A DNA stretch of 64,000 nt from an uncultured Dokdonia sp. (GCF_947492535.1 NZ_CANLNH010000001.1:186001-250000), one strand, 5' to 3'; positions 51,898-61,380 are shown, counted from the first letter of the stretch. Translations and numbers: made by a program. The notes: generated by a model not told the origin, from the letters alone.

Positions 51898-54663
51898 TTA
51901 AGCCTTTTTGGCGTAATCAGAAGGGGAAACCCCGTAGTGTTCTTTGAAGCATTTTGTAAAGTAAGAGTGGTTATTAAAACCAACAGCATACCCTACTTGT
52001 GATACATTTATATCAGATTTTTTAAGTAGTTGTGCGGCTAATTTTAGACGCTGACTTCGTATAAATTCAGTAGCAGAAAGTCCTGTAAGTGCTTTTAGTT
52101 TTCTATGCAATTGCATACGACTCATACCTAATGCCTTTGAAAAAGATTCGGTTGTAAAATCAGATTCTATGATTTGTGTATCGACTATTTCTTTAAGATT
52201 GTCAAGAAAACGTTCATCGGCACTATTAACAGCAATGTCTTTAGGAATTAATACCACTTCTTGGCTAAATCGTTCTTGTAATCTTTTGCGTGTTTCTAAT
52301 AGATTATGCGTAGTGGTTTTAAGAATCTCTGTATTAAACGGCTTTGTGATATAAGCATCTGCACCAGTTTCTAAACCTATAAGTTGATTTTCATCACCTG
52401 CTTTAGCGGTAAGCATTACAATAGGAATATGAGAAGTGGTCTCAGAAGCTTTACAATTTCGCGTAAGCGTAATCCCATCATCTTTCGGCATCATCAAATC
52501 TGTAATGATCAAATCAGGAACGATAGAAGATGCCATTTCAAATCCTTCCTGACCATCTTGCGCTGTGTGAATAGTGTATTGATCTTCAAATAACGAACTC
52601 ACATACGTTCTTAAGTCTGCATTATCATCTACGATAAGAAGGATAGGATTGGTGTCTTTAGAGAAAATATCGACTTCTTCTTGGATGATTTCTTCGTTAG
52701 AGGTTGTTATTTTCGCTCCTGCATCGTTGGCAGGCAGGTTTGTGAAAGTGGACATTTCCATAACTCCTGGTGTTTTTTCACTATCTAAGAATGCCGATTC
52801 TGTCACTGGAATTGTAATGGTAAATGCCGTTGTGTTATGCTCACTTTGCGCATGAATGGTTCCTTTGTGTAAAGAAACTAACTCTTTTGAAAGCGCAAGG
52901 CCAATTCCCGTTCCTGCGGTCTGTTCATCTGTGCGGGCAAAACGATTAAATATGGTCTGTAATGCCTCGTCAGAGAGTGTAGCTCCAGAATTTTGAATAG
53001 TGAAGTGTAGTTTTTGATTTTCTATAGCGCCTGTAATTACTATAGATTCTCCATCTGGACTATATTTTAGAGCATTACTGATCAGATTTGTGATGATCTT
53101 TTCTAAGGCGTCAGCATCAAAATAATAGGTGTTTTCTGGGACGTTAATAGTAGCAGTGTATTCTTGATTGTTTTCTTGGGCTAGGTAAGTAAAAGAACTG
53201 GTTAATGATTTTAAAAAAAGCGGGAGATCACCTTGTTGTACGTTGAGTTTAAAATGCCCTGCTTCTACTTTTGAAAGGTCTAGTAATTGATCTACGAGGG
53301 TGAGTAAGCGTTTGGTATTGCGTTTTGCGATGCTTAGATTTTTCTTTTCAGACGTGTCAATATCAGGTTTCTGTAATTGTTCTTCTATAGGACCAGAAAT
53401 GAGAGATAGCGGTGTTCTAAATTCATGAGAGATGTTTTCAAAAAAGCTAGATTTCATAGTATCTAACTCACGTAATTTGTTATTTATTTTTTTGCGGTTT
53501 CTAAATCCTAAAAAGAGGAATATTCCTGCGATAGATGTGAGCCCAAGACCTCCTAATAAGAGGTTGCGTTGGTTTTTTTTCTGAGCTTCTACAGCTTTAT
53601 TTTGAGCTTGAAGTAAGGCAATTTCTTGTTCTTTTTTTTCGGTTTGATATTTGGTTTCGAGTTCTTTGGCTTTGTCTTTTCGATCTCGATTTGCAATGCT
53701 ATCGTCAACTATTTCATTTAAAATGATATACTGATAAGCATTCTTATAGTCCCCTATTTTACTATAAACATCTGATAAGTTTTTGTAAATACCAGATAAA
53801 CGACCATAATCAGGCGGATCTAATGAAGCAAAGAAATCGGCGCTTTGCTTATTCATAGTTATACTTTGATCGTATTTTTTAGAGAAAAAAAGTGCATTTG
53901 CATATTCCTTTTGGCCTAATGCTCTTACAAAATTAGATCTGCCATTATTTTTAATGTCATATGCAAGTTTAACATACTTAATATAATTAATTGTATCACC
54001 CATTTTGAGGTATAGCGATCCGTAATCATTATAATAGTTTCCTAGGTAAATATATTTTAAATAATGGTTTTCTACTTTATTAAAATATTTTTGCGCTTCT
54101 TCAAAATTACCTAGGTTACTTTGAACACTGCCTATTCTTGTATAAGTCTTTCCGATGTCTATAGAATCTTTTAAATCTTGTGCTACAATTAGTGCTTTCT
54201 TATAATAAAACATAGCATTGTTATATGCTTCTTTTTTTTCACTATCGGAGGTTATAGAACGTCTATATAGTTCTGCGCGATCTGAATGTGCTATGTATAA
54301 ATCTCTGTTCTTTATATTATGTTCCGTTAAGATAGAGTCAACTTTTTGATAATAACCCATTGCATCACCTATATTCCAACGATAGAATTCTACAGCACCC
54401 ATAAATAGATAGTTTCGCCCAATGGTTTCAGGGTCATTAAAACGTAATGAATAGGTTAATGCTTTTTTTGCATACATCATTGCGCTATCGGGTTTTGTAG
54501 CACGTCTATATTGGTTGCCTAGTTTTATGTAGTTTCTTGCAGTTATACTATCATTAGTTGAATTTTTTATAATAAAATTTAAGGAATCTATTTTCTGTTT
54601 GTTTTGCCCATTGGTAGAGTAGATAGTTAACAAAATAAGCGTTAGTGAGTATAAAATCCGCAT
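51898..54663 (-). CDS. Hybrid two-component system protein: TPR sensor, histidine kinase, receiver, AraC output
   Basis: In this 921-residue protein a signal peptide is followed by TPR-type helices (about 40-330, periplasmic), a coiled coil, a membrane helix (about 367-387), a histidine kinase with His413 (ENISHEFRTPLSLI), ATPase motifs (NLISNALKYSPDG, GTGIGLAL), a receiver domain with Asp722 (DLIITDLMMPKDDG, IVDDNAD), and an AraC-type double HTH (about 815-921, KLAAQLLKKSDINVSQVGYAVGFNNHSYFTKCFKEHYGVSP). Such one-protein systems sense periplasmic or surface signals and drive adjacent genes. It stands directly upstream of the secreted-protein operon and has a related palindrome before its own start. 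Confidence 0.95.
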   Translation of the reverse strand: MRILYSLTLILLTIYSTNGQNKQKIDSLNFIIKNSTNDSITARNYIKLGNQYRRATKPDSAMMYAKKALTYSLRFNDPETIGRNYLFMGAVEFYRWNIGDAMGYYQKVDSILTEHNIKNRDLYIAHSDRAELYRRSITSDSEKKEAYNNAMFYYKKALIVAQDLKDSIDIGKTYTRIGSVQSNLGNFEEAQKYFNKVENHYLKYIYLGNYYNDYGSLYLKMGDTINYIKYVKLAYDIKNNGRSNFVRALGQKEYANALFFSKKYDQSITMNKQSADFFASLDPPDYGRLSGIYKNLSDVYSKIGDYKNAYQYIILNEIVDDSIANRDRKDKAKELETKYQTEKKEQEIALLQAQNKAVEAQKKNQRNLLLGGLGLTSIAGIFLFLGFRNRKKINNKLRELDTMKSSFFENISHEFRTPLSLISGPIEEQLQKPDIDTSEKKNLSIAKRNTKRLLTLVDQLLDLSKVEAGHFKLNVQQGDLPLFLKSLTSSFTYLAQENNQEYTATINVPENTYYFDADALEKIITNLISNALKYSPDGESIVITGAIENQKLHFTIQNSGATLSDEALQTIFNRFARTDEQTAGTGIGLALSKELVSLHKGTIHAQSEHNTTAFTITIPVTESAFLDSEKTPGVMEMSTFTNLPANDAGAKITTSNEEIIQEEVDIFSKDTNPILLIVDDNADLRTYVSSLFEDQYTIHTAQDGQEGFEMASSIVPDLIITDLMMPKDDGITLTRNCKASETTSHIPIVMLTAKAGDENQLIGLETGADAYITKPFNTEILKTTTHNLLETRKRLQERFSQEVVLIPKDIAVNSADERFLDNLKEIVDTQIIESDFTTESFSKALGMSRMQLHRKLKALTGLSATEFIRSQRLKLAAQLLKKSDINVSQVGYAVGFNNHSYFTKCFKEHYGVSPSDYAKKA

Positions 54664-54735
54664 GGCAATAAGAAGTTAGTAAGTGTTATAAATGTACGCA
54701 ATTATAAAAATACCAACTACTTACTAGTATCAGTT

Positions 54736-54757
54736 ATGTAACAGATATGTGTTACAT
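54736..54757. promoter_or_regulatory. ATGTAACA-N6-TGTTACAT palindrome upstream of the sensor gene
   Basis: Two perfect 8-base half-sites, ATGTAACA (54736-54743) and TGTTACAT (54750-54757), face each other 73 bases before the sensor start. They share the half-site with the palindrome between the sensor and the lipoprotein operon, so both may be operators of the AraC domain. Confidence 0.55.
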
Positions 54758-54821
54758 ATATTATAATATGACTAAGATGTATGCTTTAACAAGGGTCAAG
54801 CGAAGATTTATGATAAATAAA

Positions 54822-54851
54822 AGGCTATCTAAAATACATTTTAGATAGCCT
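54822..54851 (-). terminator. Terminator of the double-glycine peptide gene
   Basis: AGGCTATCTAAAAT pairs perfectly with ATTTTAGATAGCCT, 64 bases beyond the peptide stop. It separates the peptide transcript from the sensor gene. Confidence 0.8.
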
Positions 54852-54915
54852 CTACTATTTTTAAACCATATATAATATGATTCGATTAGATTTTTGTTTT
54901 ATAATAACCTAATTG

Positions 54916-55089
54916 TCAAAAAGGAGTGCCAGGTTGGTTAACATATCCTCCATCAAATCTATGACAATCTGCACTTATATTTCCAAGATCATCGGTACAA
55001 AAGTTAGTGTCATTACCTCCATGTATTACTTTTAAACTAGAACTTTTCAATTCTTTGATTCCTTTAATTTGTAACATTTTCTTTATCAT
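54916..55089 (-). CDS. Short peptide with double-glycine leader (bacteriocin- or pheromone-like)
   Basis: The 57-residue peptide has a leader of about 25 residues ending in IKGIKELKSSSLKVIHGG, a good match to the double-glycine leaders cut and exported by peptidase-containing ABC transporters (L.-x-EL and a final GG). The predicted mature part has about 32 residues, starting NDTNFCTDD, with two Cys and a Gly/Pro-rich end. It has an A-rich leader typical of Bacteroidota and its own terminator. ATG at 55089 is taken; the ATG at 55077 would give the same leader without four residues. I recognise no homologue. No transporter gene is in the window. Confidence 0.72.
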   Translation of the reverse strand: MIKKMLQIKGIKELKSSSLKVIHGGNDTNFCTDDLGNISADCHRFDGGYVNQPGTPF

Positions 55090-55118
55090 AATTTTATTTT
55101 TTAAAATTAGTGTCTGAC

Positions 55119-55126
55119 TAAATATA
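55119..55126 (-). promoter_or_regulatory. Possible -7 box of the double-glycine peptide gene
   Basis: On the minus strand this reads TATATTTA, one base off TAnnTTTG, 30 bases before the ATG. No clear TTG element is seen upstream. Confidence 0.4.
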
Positions 55127-55190
55127 CAAAAAAGTATTGCTTTTAAAGCTTGTGTATCTATGAGATACTAAGGTGTCACCCTAAGATTAT

Positions 55191-57665
55191 TTAATTAATC
55201 TGATAAATCAAAATACTATTCGCATCTCCTTGTGTAACAAAACCTACATTTTTATTGCGTTCTAAATAATCAAAATGTGCGGGACCAATTCCGTATACTG
55301 GGAAGTTGTCTATAGATTCTCCTTTCTCATTAAAACACAATACCTGACTCGTTTCTGTATTGGTAAGTGTAATATATATGTTCTTACCTACTTTAAAAAT
55401 TTCTGGGGTTGTATAGGTGCCGTATTCTAATTCTATGGCTTTGTTATTAATGATTAAGTTGTTTTCTAATAAAGAGGTCATGGTATTTCCCCATGTGTTT
55501 ACAATAGTGTTAGTGGTATTGTCACTTTGAGTGCGTGTTAGTTTCCCACTGGTATTAATACTTATTTTGCCTCCATTGATGTCATAGGTGGTAAATGTAT
55601 TTTTCTCTTTGAAAATGGGTGTATCTCCAAATTGTATCGTTTCTTTTACAGTAACACGTGATTTTCCTGTACGACTTAAAATATTGAGTTTCCCACTGTT
55701 TTCTGCAATAACGATATAATCTTTGTTGCTTATTCGTATGTGTTTAGGCGGGTAAATAATAACACTTTCTGCTTTTGTAAAGCCAAATCCTTTGACAATT
55801 TTTGCTTCTTTATCAAACATCTGTAATTGTGTTCCTTGTGTGATGATAAAACGATACTTACGATTGTTTTCATAATCAAATACAGCGAGTGGCTGTGTGA
55901 TCGTCTCATTAAAGCTAATAGGAAAGGGTTTTACTTCATTACCATTACGATCTAAAATATAGAATGTCTTTGGAGTGACAAAGGCTAATTGGAGTCTGCC
56001 ATTACGATATAAATCTACTTGCTGTACATCTCCTAAAATAGGACCATCCAATTCTTTTTGCCACAATAATTTTCCACTATTGCTTATAAGGTGTAATGCA
56101 TTTGACTCGTCTTGTAAAAGCACATCTGCGCCCTTGGTACGGTGGTTTTTGACAAGTTGAGGAGCGCGTGCAATAGATTTTTCTAGTTTTGTACTCGCAA
56201 TTTGTGTAATAGCCCCTTCTTTTTGGGTGTTTTCATTTTTATTGATTACCGCATTCAAATGCATGAAATTTGAATCTTGAATAAGCTGTAATGCAGCAAA
56301 TGGATAGGCCGTGATTTCTATATTTTTAAAAGCCTTTGCTTCTTTCTCAGAAACCAAATCTTGATAAGCAATCTTTTCTGTATTTGTGATTCTCAGGAAG
56401 CTAGCAGCATCGCTTAATTGGGATTTCGTATTCTTATACGCTCCAGAAAATAGTAGCGTTGCGTTATTCTGATAGTTTGCAATAATAGTCTCTAAGTGTT
56501 CTTGCTCTTCTGCAAACACATAATAACTATCTAAAACGCAGTATCGTTGTGCGGAAGGTGTTTTGATAATAGACTCATACGTTTTTGTGAATAGTGTTTT
56601 CTCTTTAAAACGATATATAGGAACCTGTCTATATACCGTTTCTTCTTCTTTGAGAGAAGCAACAGCATCTTCTGTAAGTGTAGGGTCTATGGTATGTGCA
56701 GCAATTACAACCCCAGCATCTAATTGGATACTTCCTATTTCATCAAAAGTGCTTAATACATCTTCTGCTTTTATGTCAAATTTTAAAGGATCTATTTTAC
56801 GAAGATCTGCCAAGTTGTTTTTAAAAGCACTCCAATTATCATAAGAGATTGAGGTGACACTTTGAGCAACAATAGGTGCTATCTGATCTATCGTATTGGT
56901 AACAGGTTTCGTGTTTTTAAAGACTAATAAACGTTGCTCTGTCGAGTCTTTTGTAAGTGTAACACCGCTTATTTTAATATCATTCTGAGAAATGTCTAAA
57001 TCTCCTAATGACCATGAAAAAGCCTCTCGTAATGGATGCTCTTTGGATGTTGGATATAAGGTCGTCCATAGATCATCCATTTCACTCCCTTTTAAGAGAA
57101 TACTGGCTGTTGCATTACTCGTAGCATTATAAGCGGTTATAAAATCCTTGTCTGTTGCAAAGCTGTTATCTTCTTGCTCTCTAAGGGTATTCTCTAACAG
57201 TAATTGAGACGTACTCGCTATAAAAACATCATCTATGATCAGGGTATAAAAAGTAGCGTCAGGTGAGGTTATTTTTGTAATTGCAGGCGTTGTATTGCCT
57301 ATGGTCGTTTTTTTAATTTTAGTACTGTCTGGAGTAAAAACTTTTGCTGTTGCTTTTGTGATAACACTTACATCATAGGTGTTATTTCCTATTTGGGTGT
57401 AGCAAATTAAGGTTTCGTTTTTTGATTTTATATCTTGTAATAACGGAGTGCTACTGGCTAAAAAATCCTGATACCTTGTTTTTGCAAAAGCTTGCATAAG
57501 ATCATTATTCTTAATGGCAGATCGCAACCCTTTAAGATTAGTAGTTTTTACAATAACACTCGCTTTACGGGGGATATATTTTGTAAGTGTTGATGTTGCC
57601 GTAGATTGCTCTTGCTCACAAGCAATAAAACATAAGACCATTGCAATTAAAAAAAATCGTTTCAT
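55191..57665 (-). CDS. Large lipoprotein of unknown function
   Basis: The 824-residue protein has a lipobox (FIAC) followed by EQEQST. Residues 30 to about 440 resemble a DUF3352-like domain (LTKYIPRKASVIVKTTNLKGLRSAIK...). Residues 480 to the end look like a PQQ-like propeller (LLQDESNALHLISNSGKLLWQKELDGPILGDVQQVDL..., FYILDRNGNEVKPFPI, LNILSRTGKSRV). The same gene next to rnhB is a pattern I recall from Flavobacteria. A TACATTTG box (minus strand, 57685-57692) lies 19 bases upstream, so it need not depend on rnhB. It probably acts in the periplasm or at the surface. Confidence 0.75.
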   Translation of the reverse strand: MKRFFLIAMVLCFIACEQEQSTATSTLTKYIPRKASVIVKTTNLKGLRSAIKNNDLMQAFAKTRYQDFLASSTPLLQDIKSKNETLICYTQIGNNTYDVSVITKATAKVFTPDSTKIKKTTIGNTTPAITKITSPDATFYTLIIDDVFIASTSQLLLENTLREQEDNSFATDKDFITAYNATSNATASILLKGSEMDDLWTTLYPTSKEHPLREAFSWSLGDLDISQNDIKISGVTLTKDSTEQRLLVFKNTKPVTNTIDQIAPIVAQSVTSISYDNWSAFKNNLADLRKIDPLKFDIKAEDVLSTFDEIGSIQLDAGVVIAAHTIDPTLTEDAVASLKEEETVYRQVPIYRFKEKTLFTKTYESIIKTPSAQRYCVLDSYYVFAEEQEHLETIIANYQNNATLLFSGAYKNTKSQLSDAASFLRITNTEKIAYQDLVSEKEAKAFKNIEITAYPFAALQLIQDSNFMHLNAVINKNENTQKEGAITQIASTKLEKSIARAPQLVKNHRTKGADVLLQDESNALHLISNSGKLLWQKELDGPILGDVQQVDLYRNGRLQLAFVTPKTFYILDRNGNEVKPFPISFNETITQPLAVFDYENNRKYRFIITQGTQLQMFDKEAKIVKGFGFTKAESVIIYPPKHIRISNKDYIVIAENSGKLNILSRTGKSRVTVKETIQFGDTPIFKEKNTFTTYDINGGKISINTSGKLTRTQSDNTTNTIVNTWGNTMTSLLENNLIINNKAIELEYGTYTTPEIFKVGKNIYITLTNTETSQVLCFNEKGESIDNFPVYGIGPAHFDYLERNKNVGFVTQGDANSILIYQIN

Positions 57666-57684
57666 ACGTGTAAATCCCTTTACT

Positions 57685-57692
57685 CAAATGTA
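57685..57692 (-). promoter_or_regulatory. -7 box of the large lipoprotein gene
   Basis: On the minus strand this reads TACATTTG, a full match to TAnnTTTG, just beyond the rnhB stop. Confidence 0.45.
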
Positions 57693-57718
57693 AGGACTTG
57701 TATAAAAGAAATAAGCGT

Positions 57719-58381
57719 TTACTTTGAGGAGTTATCTACTGGGTTTTTAACAAGAGAATATCCTTCAAAATCTAGCTCATATTGCTCGGGAAGGAGTTTA
57801 AAGCTTTTACGATGATACTTGGTGATGCCATATTTTCTGATAGCTTCACGATGTTCCTTGGTAGGATATCCTTTATTTTTTTTCCAATTGTACATGGGAT
57901 ATTCTTCATGGATACGTTCCATAAAATGATCTCTTTCTGTTTTGGCAAGTACAGAGGCTGCGGCAATCGGTAGATATTTCCCATCTCCTTTGATAACACA
58001 TGTGTGCGGAATGTCTGGATACGGTTTAAATTTATTTCCATCTACAAGAATATGTTGTGGTATACGCTTTCGCGAAAGCGTATATAGCATCGTATCAATA
58101 CTGCGATGCATTCCCAATATGGAAGCATTTAAAATATTAATTTGATCAATCTCATCCATCATAATATGTGCAACTCCAAAGGCAATAGCTTCATGTTCAA
58201 TAATAGGTTTGAGCTTTTCTCTTTTATGTTCGGAGAGTTGTTTTGAGTCGGTAAGGATCTCATTTTTAAAATGATCAGGAAGGAGTACGGCAGCTGCAGT
58301 CACAGGGCCAGCAAGGCATCCGCGACCCGCTTCATCGGTGCCACATTCTATAAGATCTGGATGAAATTTAAGCTTTAACAT
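57719..58381 (-). CDS. rnhB: Ribonuclease HII
   Basis: RNase HII removes ribonucleotides from DNA-RNA hybrids. The 220-residue protein has the active-site motif TDEAGRG (Asp16, Glu17), [12 protein letters not shown], catalytic Asp114 in ILVDGNKF, and the late [14 protein letters not shown] region. A palindrome encodes YTLSRKRIP at residues 100-107, just before ILVDGN. Many RNases HII have a short loop there, so the repeat probably lengthens it without harm. It is divergent from the putative porin gene. Confidence 0.95.
   Translation of the reverse strand: MLKLKFHPDLIECGTDEAGRGCLAGPVTAAAVLLPDHFKNEILTDSKQLSEHKREKLKPIIEHEAIAFGVAHIMMDEIDQINILNASILGMHRSIDTMLYTLSRKRIPQHILVDGNKFKPYPDIPHTCVIKGDGKYLPIAAASVLAKTERDHFMERIHEEYPMYNWKKNKGYPTKEHREAIRKYGITKYHRKSFKLLPEQYELDFEGYSLVKNPVDNSSK
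58061..58084. repeat. Short palindrome inside rnhB (reads TLSRKR)
   Basis: TATACGCTTTCGCGAAAGCG and its completion to TATA give the longest perfect copy in the window (24 bp). It is in frame. Confidence 0.92.
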
Positions 58382-58422
58382 GGTTTTAGAGTTGTAAAAT
58401 ACGTGATTACGGGTAAAAAAAT

Positions 58423-58430
58423 TAACTTTG
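58423..58430 (+). promoter_or_regulatory. -7 box of the putative porin gene
   Basis: TAACTTTG matches TAnnTTTG and ends 17 bases before the ATG at 58448. It lies downstream of an in-frame GTG at 58403, which supports the later start. Confidence 0.45.
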
Positions 58431-58447
58431 GCTCTTCAAAATTATCT

Positions 58448-60406
58448 ATGAAGGCATTTTTCATTTTATTTTTTATACTCGTTGCGTCGTCTGTATATGC
58501 GCAATTTCCTACGCTGCAACAAGGAACTAGAAATACAGGAGCTCAAGGCAACATAAGTAATAATAAGGTCGCAGATTTTGTGAGGCCTCCTATCGAAGAT
58601 TATAAAATAATATCTATTAAGAGTGATACCATTACCGTAGATACATCACTTACCATTGCAAAAGATTATAAATTTAATTACTTGCGTAAAGATCGTTATG
58701 GGTTGTTACCATTTGCAAATACAGGACAAACACATAATACATTGGTATATCATTTTGATAAGCAATCGACACTTCCTAATAGTGTCGCACAATCCAGACA
58801 TTTTAATTATTTAGGGGTAGAAGATATTAAGTATTACTATTTACCCACGCCTGTCACTGAATTGTACTTTAGAAGTGCCTTTGAACAAGGGCAACAATTG
58901 GATGCTTTTTTTACAATGAATACGTCACCAAGACTTAATTTTTCTGTTGCTTATAAAGGATTGCGAAGTCTTGGAAAATATCAAAACGCATTAACAAGTA
59001 CAGGGAATTTTCGACTTGCGGGAAGTTATAGAACAAAAAATAATAGATACCGAATTAACGCGCATTGGGTTGCTCAAGATTTATTGAATCAAGAAAATGG
59101 TGGGTTGCAAGAACAAGCTATAGAACAGTTTACAAGCAATGATGACCAATTTAATGATCGATCAAGACTCTTAGTAAATTTTCAAGATGCCGAAAATATT
59201 CTTGATGGAACACGCGTATATGTAAAACATCATTATAAATTAATTGGCAAAAAAGATAGTATTGCTGATTATGCTCTCAAAATAGGACATGTTTTTAATA
59301 GTGAAAATAAGTTCTATGAGTATCGACAAAATGCAGCTAATGCTATTTTTGGAGATGCATTCCAGCAATCTAATTTTAGAGATAGAACCGATAATGAAGA
59401 GACCTATAATGAGTTGTATGCTGAATATAATGATAAGAATTTAGGAACGCTTACATTTCAAGCAAATACAACATATTATAACTATGGTTATAATTCAGTA
59501 TTGATACAAGATGTTGATAATGATGGGATAGAAGAACGTATTCCTAATAGATTACAAGGAACCATTATTGCCGTTGGAGGCGGGTATAAGAATACAATTG
59601 GAAAAATAAATATTGAAGGTACTGCTCAGGTTAATGTCACTGGAGATTTTGATGGATTTAATGTCTTTGGGAGAGCTTCTTATGATATTGCGCCAGATAA
59701 AACATTTTCGGCAAGTATACTGAGTAATTCTAGACCAGCAGCCTATAATCATTTATTGTATCAGAGTAATTATATTAATTATAATTGGCATAATGCTCCT
59801 ACCTATGAAAATGTACAAACAAATACACTCGCTGCGCGTTTGGAAGCCAATAAATGGATTAATATAGATGCTTCGGCGAGTACGATTTCTAACTATGCCT
59901 ATTTTGGAATAGATGAAACAGATGGTTTTGTAAATTCTTTTCAAACAGATGAAACTATAAATCATCTTAAGGTAACTGCAAATAGAGAAGTCACCGTTGG
60001 TAAATTTGGATTAGATGCCACCGTCACTTTCCAGAATGTAAGCGGAGCAGAAGGTATTCTTAATACACCAGATATTTTAACAAGAGGAAGTTTATATTTT
60101 ACGGATAGATTATTTAAAAGAGCATTGTTTTTACAAACAGGATTTACCGTACAGTATTTTACGGAGTATAATTTGAATTCTTATGACCCAGTTCTTGCAG
60201 AGTTTTATGTGCAAAATAATCAAGAAATAGGTGGTTTTCCTTTGATAGACTTCTTTGTAAATATGAAAGTGCGCCAAACAAGAATATTCTTTAAGGCAGA
60301 ACATTTAAATAGTGGTTTTACAGGGAATGATTTCTTTAGTGCACCTGGATATCCTTATAGAGATTTTAATGTACGATTTGGGATTGTATGGAATTTCTTC
60401 TTATAA
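58448..60406 (+). CDS. Putative porin
   Basis: The protein has about 652 residues from the ATG at 58448, with a signal peptide (cut near VYAQ). A conserved N-terminal segment follows (RPPIEDYKIISIKSDTITVDTSLTIAKDYKFNYLRKDRYGLLPFANTGQT), then alternating polar/hydrophobic beta strands rich in aromatic residues to the C-terminal ...YRDFNVRFGIVWNFFL. The Phe end is typical of outer membrane barrels. This is the 'putative porin' family of Bacteroidota; its substrate is unknown. Confidence 0.88.
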   Translation: MKAFFILFFILVASSVYAQFPTLQQGTRNTGAQGNISNNKVADFVRPPIEDYKIISIKSDTITVDTSLTIAKDYKFNYLRKDRYGLLPFANTGQTHNTLVYHFDKQSTLPNSVAQSRHFNYLGVEDIKYYYLPTPVTELYFRSAFEQGQQLDAFFTMNTSPRLNFSVAYKGLRSLGKYQNALTSTGNFRLAGSYRTKNNRYRINAHWVAQDLLNQENGGLQEQAIEQFTSNDDQFNDRSRLLVNFQDAENILDGTRVYVKHHYKLIGKKDSIADYALKIGHVFNSENKFYEYRQNAANAIFGDAFQQSNFRDRTDNEETYNELYAEYNDKNLGTLTFQANTTYYNYGYNSVLIQDVDNDGIEERIPNRLQGTIIAVGGGYKNTIGKINIEGTAQVNVTGDFDGFNVFGRASYDIAPDKTFSASILSNSRPAAYNHLLYQSNYINYNWHNAPTYENVQTNTLAARLEANKWINIDASASTISNYAYFGIDETDGFVNSFQTDETINHLKVTANREVTVGKFGLDATVTFQNVSGAEGILNTPDILTRGSLYFTDRLFKRALFLQTGFTVQYFTEYNLNSYDPVLAEFYVQNNQEIGGFPLIDFFVNMKVRQTRIFFKAEHLNSGFTGNDFFSAPGYPYRDFNVRFGIVWNFFL

Positions 60407-60506
60407 CATACTGTTGAATTCTAATTGTTTAACTTTTTATTATACATAATCTAGCTTTTTTTGTTTTATTAAACAATTAATTGGGTTTTTATTAGTTTTA
60501 ATAATT

Positions 60507-60863
60507 ATGATTTTAGATTATGATTTAGCAGATAATACGATTGCGTATGTATTTGATGGGCCTATGGATGCTTCAACCATTGAAGCATTACAAGGTCAAA
60601 TAGAGCGTAAATTAGAAATTCACGCACGTATTAATGTCTATCTAGAAGATAGAGGCGTTGAGTATTTTACATTATATTCTGTCATAGTAGGGATTATTTT
60701 TCCATTACAGCATTATAAGCGTTTTAATAGAGTTGCTATGGTGACAGATAGATCATGGATTCATTTGTTGTCAACTATTAATAATCAGTTTATTAGTGGA
60801 GATATACGTAATTATACCTCAGAAAAAAGGGTAGAGGCTATGCAATGGGTTTCAAATAGTTAA
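60507..60863 (+). CDS. SpoIIAA/STAS-like small protein, first of pair
   Basis: The 118-residue cytoplasmic protein has the pattern IAYVFDGPMDASTIEALQGQIERKLEIHARINVYLEDRGVEYFTLYSVIVGIIFPLQHYKRFNRVAMVTDRSWIHLLSTI. It matches the SpoIIAA-like fold (a lipid-binding/STAS relative) with its VTDRxWIH motif. It is about 50% similar by eye to the next gene, 45 bp away, so they are tandem duplicates. No function is established. Confidence 0.72.
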   Translation: MILDYDLADNTIAYVFDGPMDASTIEALQGQIERKLEIHARINVYLEDRGVEYFTLYSVIVGIIFPLQHYKRFNRVAMVTDRSWIHLLSTINNQFISGDIRNYTSEKRVEAMQWVSNS

Positions 60864-60908
60864 TTCTTATTTTGTATATTACAACATAATCGACTCCCCT
60901 AGATTACT

Positions 60909-61271
60909 ATGTTAGCAGATTTTAGCTTTGCCGATAATACTGTAGGTTACCTAATAGAAGGTACTATGAATAAAGAAGCCATCTTAGAGCTTCGTTCTCA
61001 AATTTTAGAGAAGTTTGAGACACACGATAAAATTAACTTGTATTTAGAAGATAGTAATATTGAGCATTTTTCATTGAGTGCTGCCACTATAGGTGCTCTT
61101 TTTCCATTAGAATATGCAAAACGATTTAATAAGATTGCGTTGGTAACAGATCGAAAATGGATTCATGCTCTTGCTGCGGTAGATAATGTCTTAATAGGCG
61201 CAGATCTTAAATATTTTCCTGTAAAAGATCGCATGTCTGCTATCTCTTGGATAGCAGAAGTAAATAGCTGA
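60909..61271 (+). CDS. SpoIIAA/STAS-like small protein, second of pair
   Basis: The 120-residue paralogue of the preceding gene has the same blocks: VGYLIEGTMNKEAILELRSQILEKFETHDKINLYLEDSNIEHFSLSAATIGALFPLEYAKRFNKIALVTDRKWIHALAAV. Both keep the LED and VTDR.WIH motifs. As a pair they may form a heterodimer; that is inference. The initiator tRNA gene follows. Confidence 0.72.
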   Translation: MLADFSFADNTVGYLIEGTMNKEAILELRSQILEKFETHDKINLYLEDSNIEHFSLSAATIGALFPLEYAKRFNKIALVTDRKWIHALAAVDNVLIGADLKYFPVKDRMSAISWIAEVNS

Positions 61272-61347
61272 TATATAGTAATTCATTCTCTTGTTTTTTG
61301 CCGCTAAAATCAATTTTTAAAAGAATAATAATTTTTTTTATTAAAAA

Positions 61348-61380
61348 GTTGTTTCTAACAAAAAAACGGTTGTATATTTG
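61348..61380 (+). promoter_or_regulatory. Predicted promoter of the initiator tRNA
   Basis: TTG (61349-61351) and TATATTTG (61373-61380) are separated by 21 bases, a good match to the Bacteroidota pattern. It would start transcription about 50 bases before the tRNA. Confidence 0.65.

Noticed and set aside
52454-52475. Possible extra palindrome copy in the hybrid sensor gene (ACGCTTACGCGAAATT on the coding strand)
   Set aside because: It matches the core imperfectly and encodes LTRN at a position where receiver domains normally have L-T-R-K, so it is probably ordinary coding sequence.
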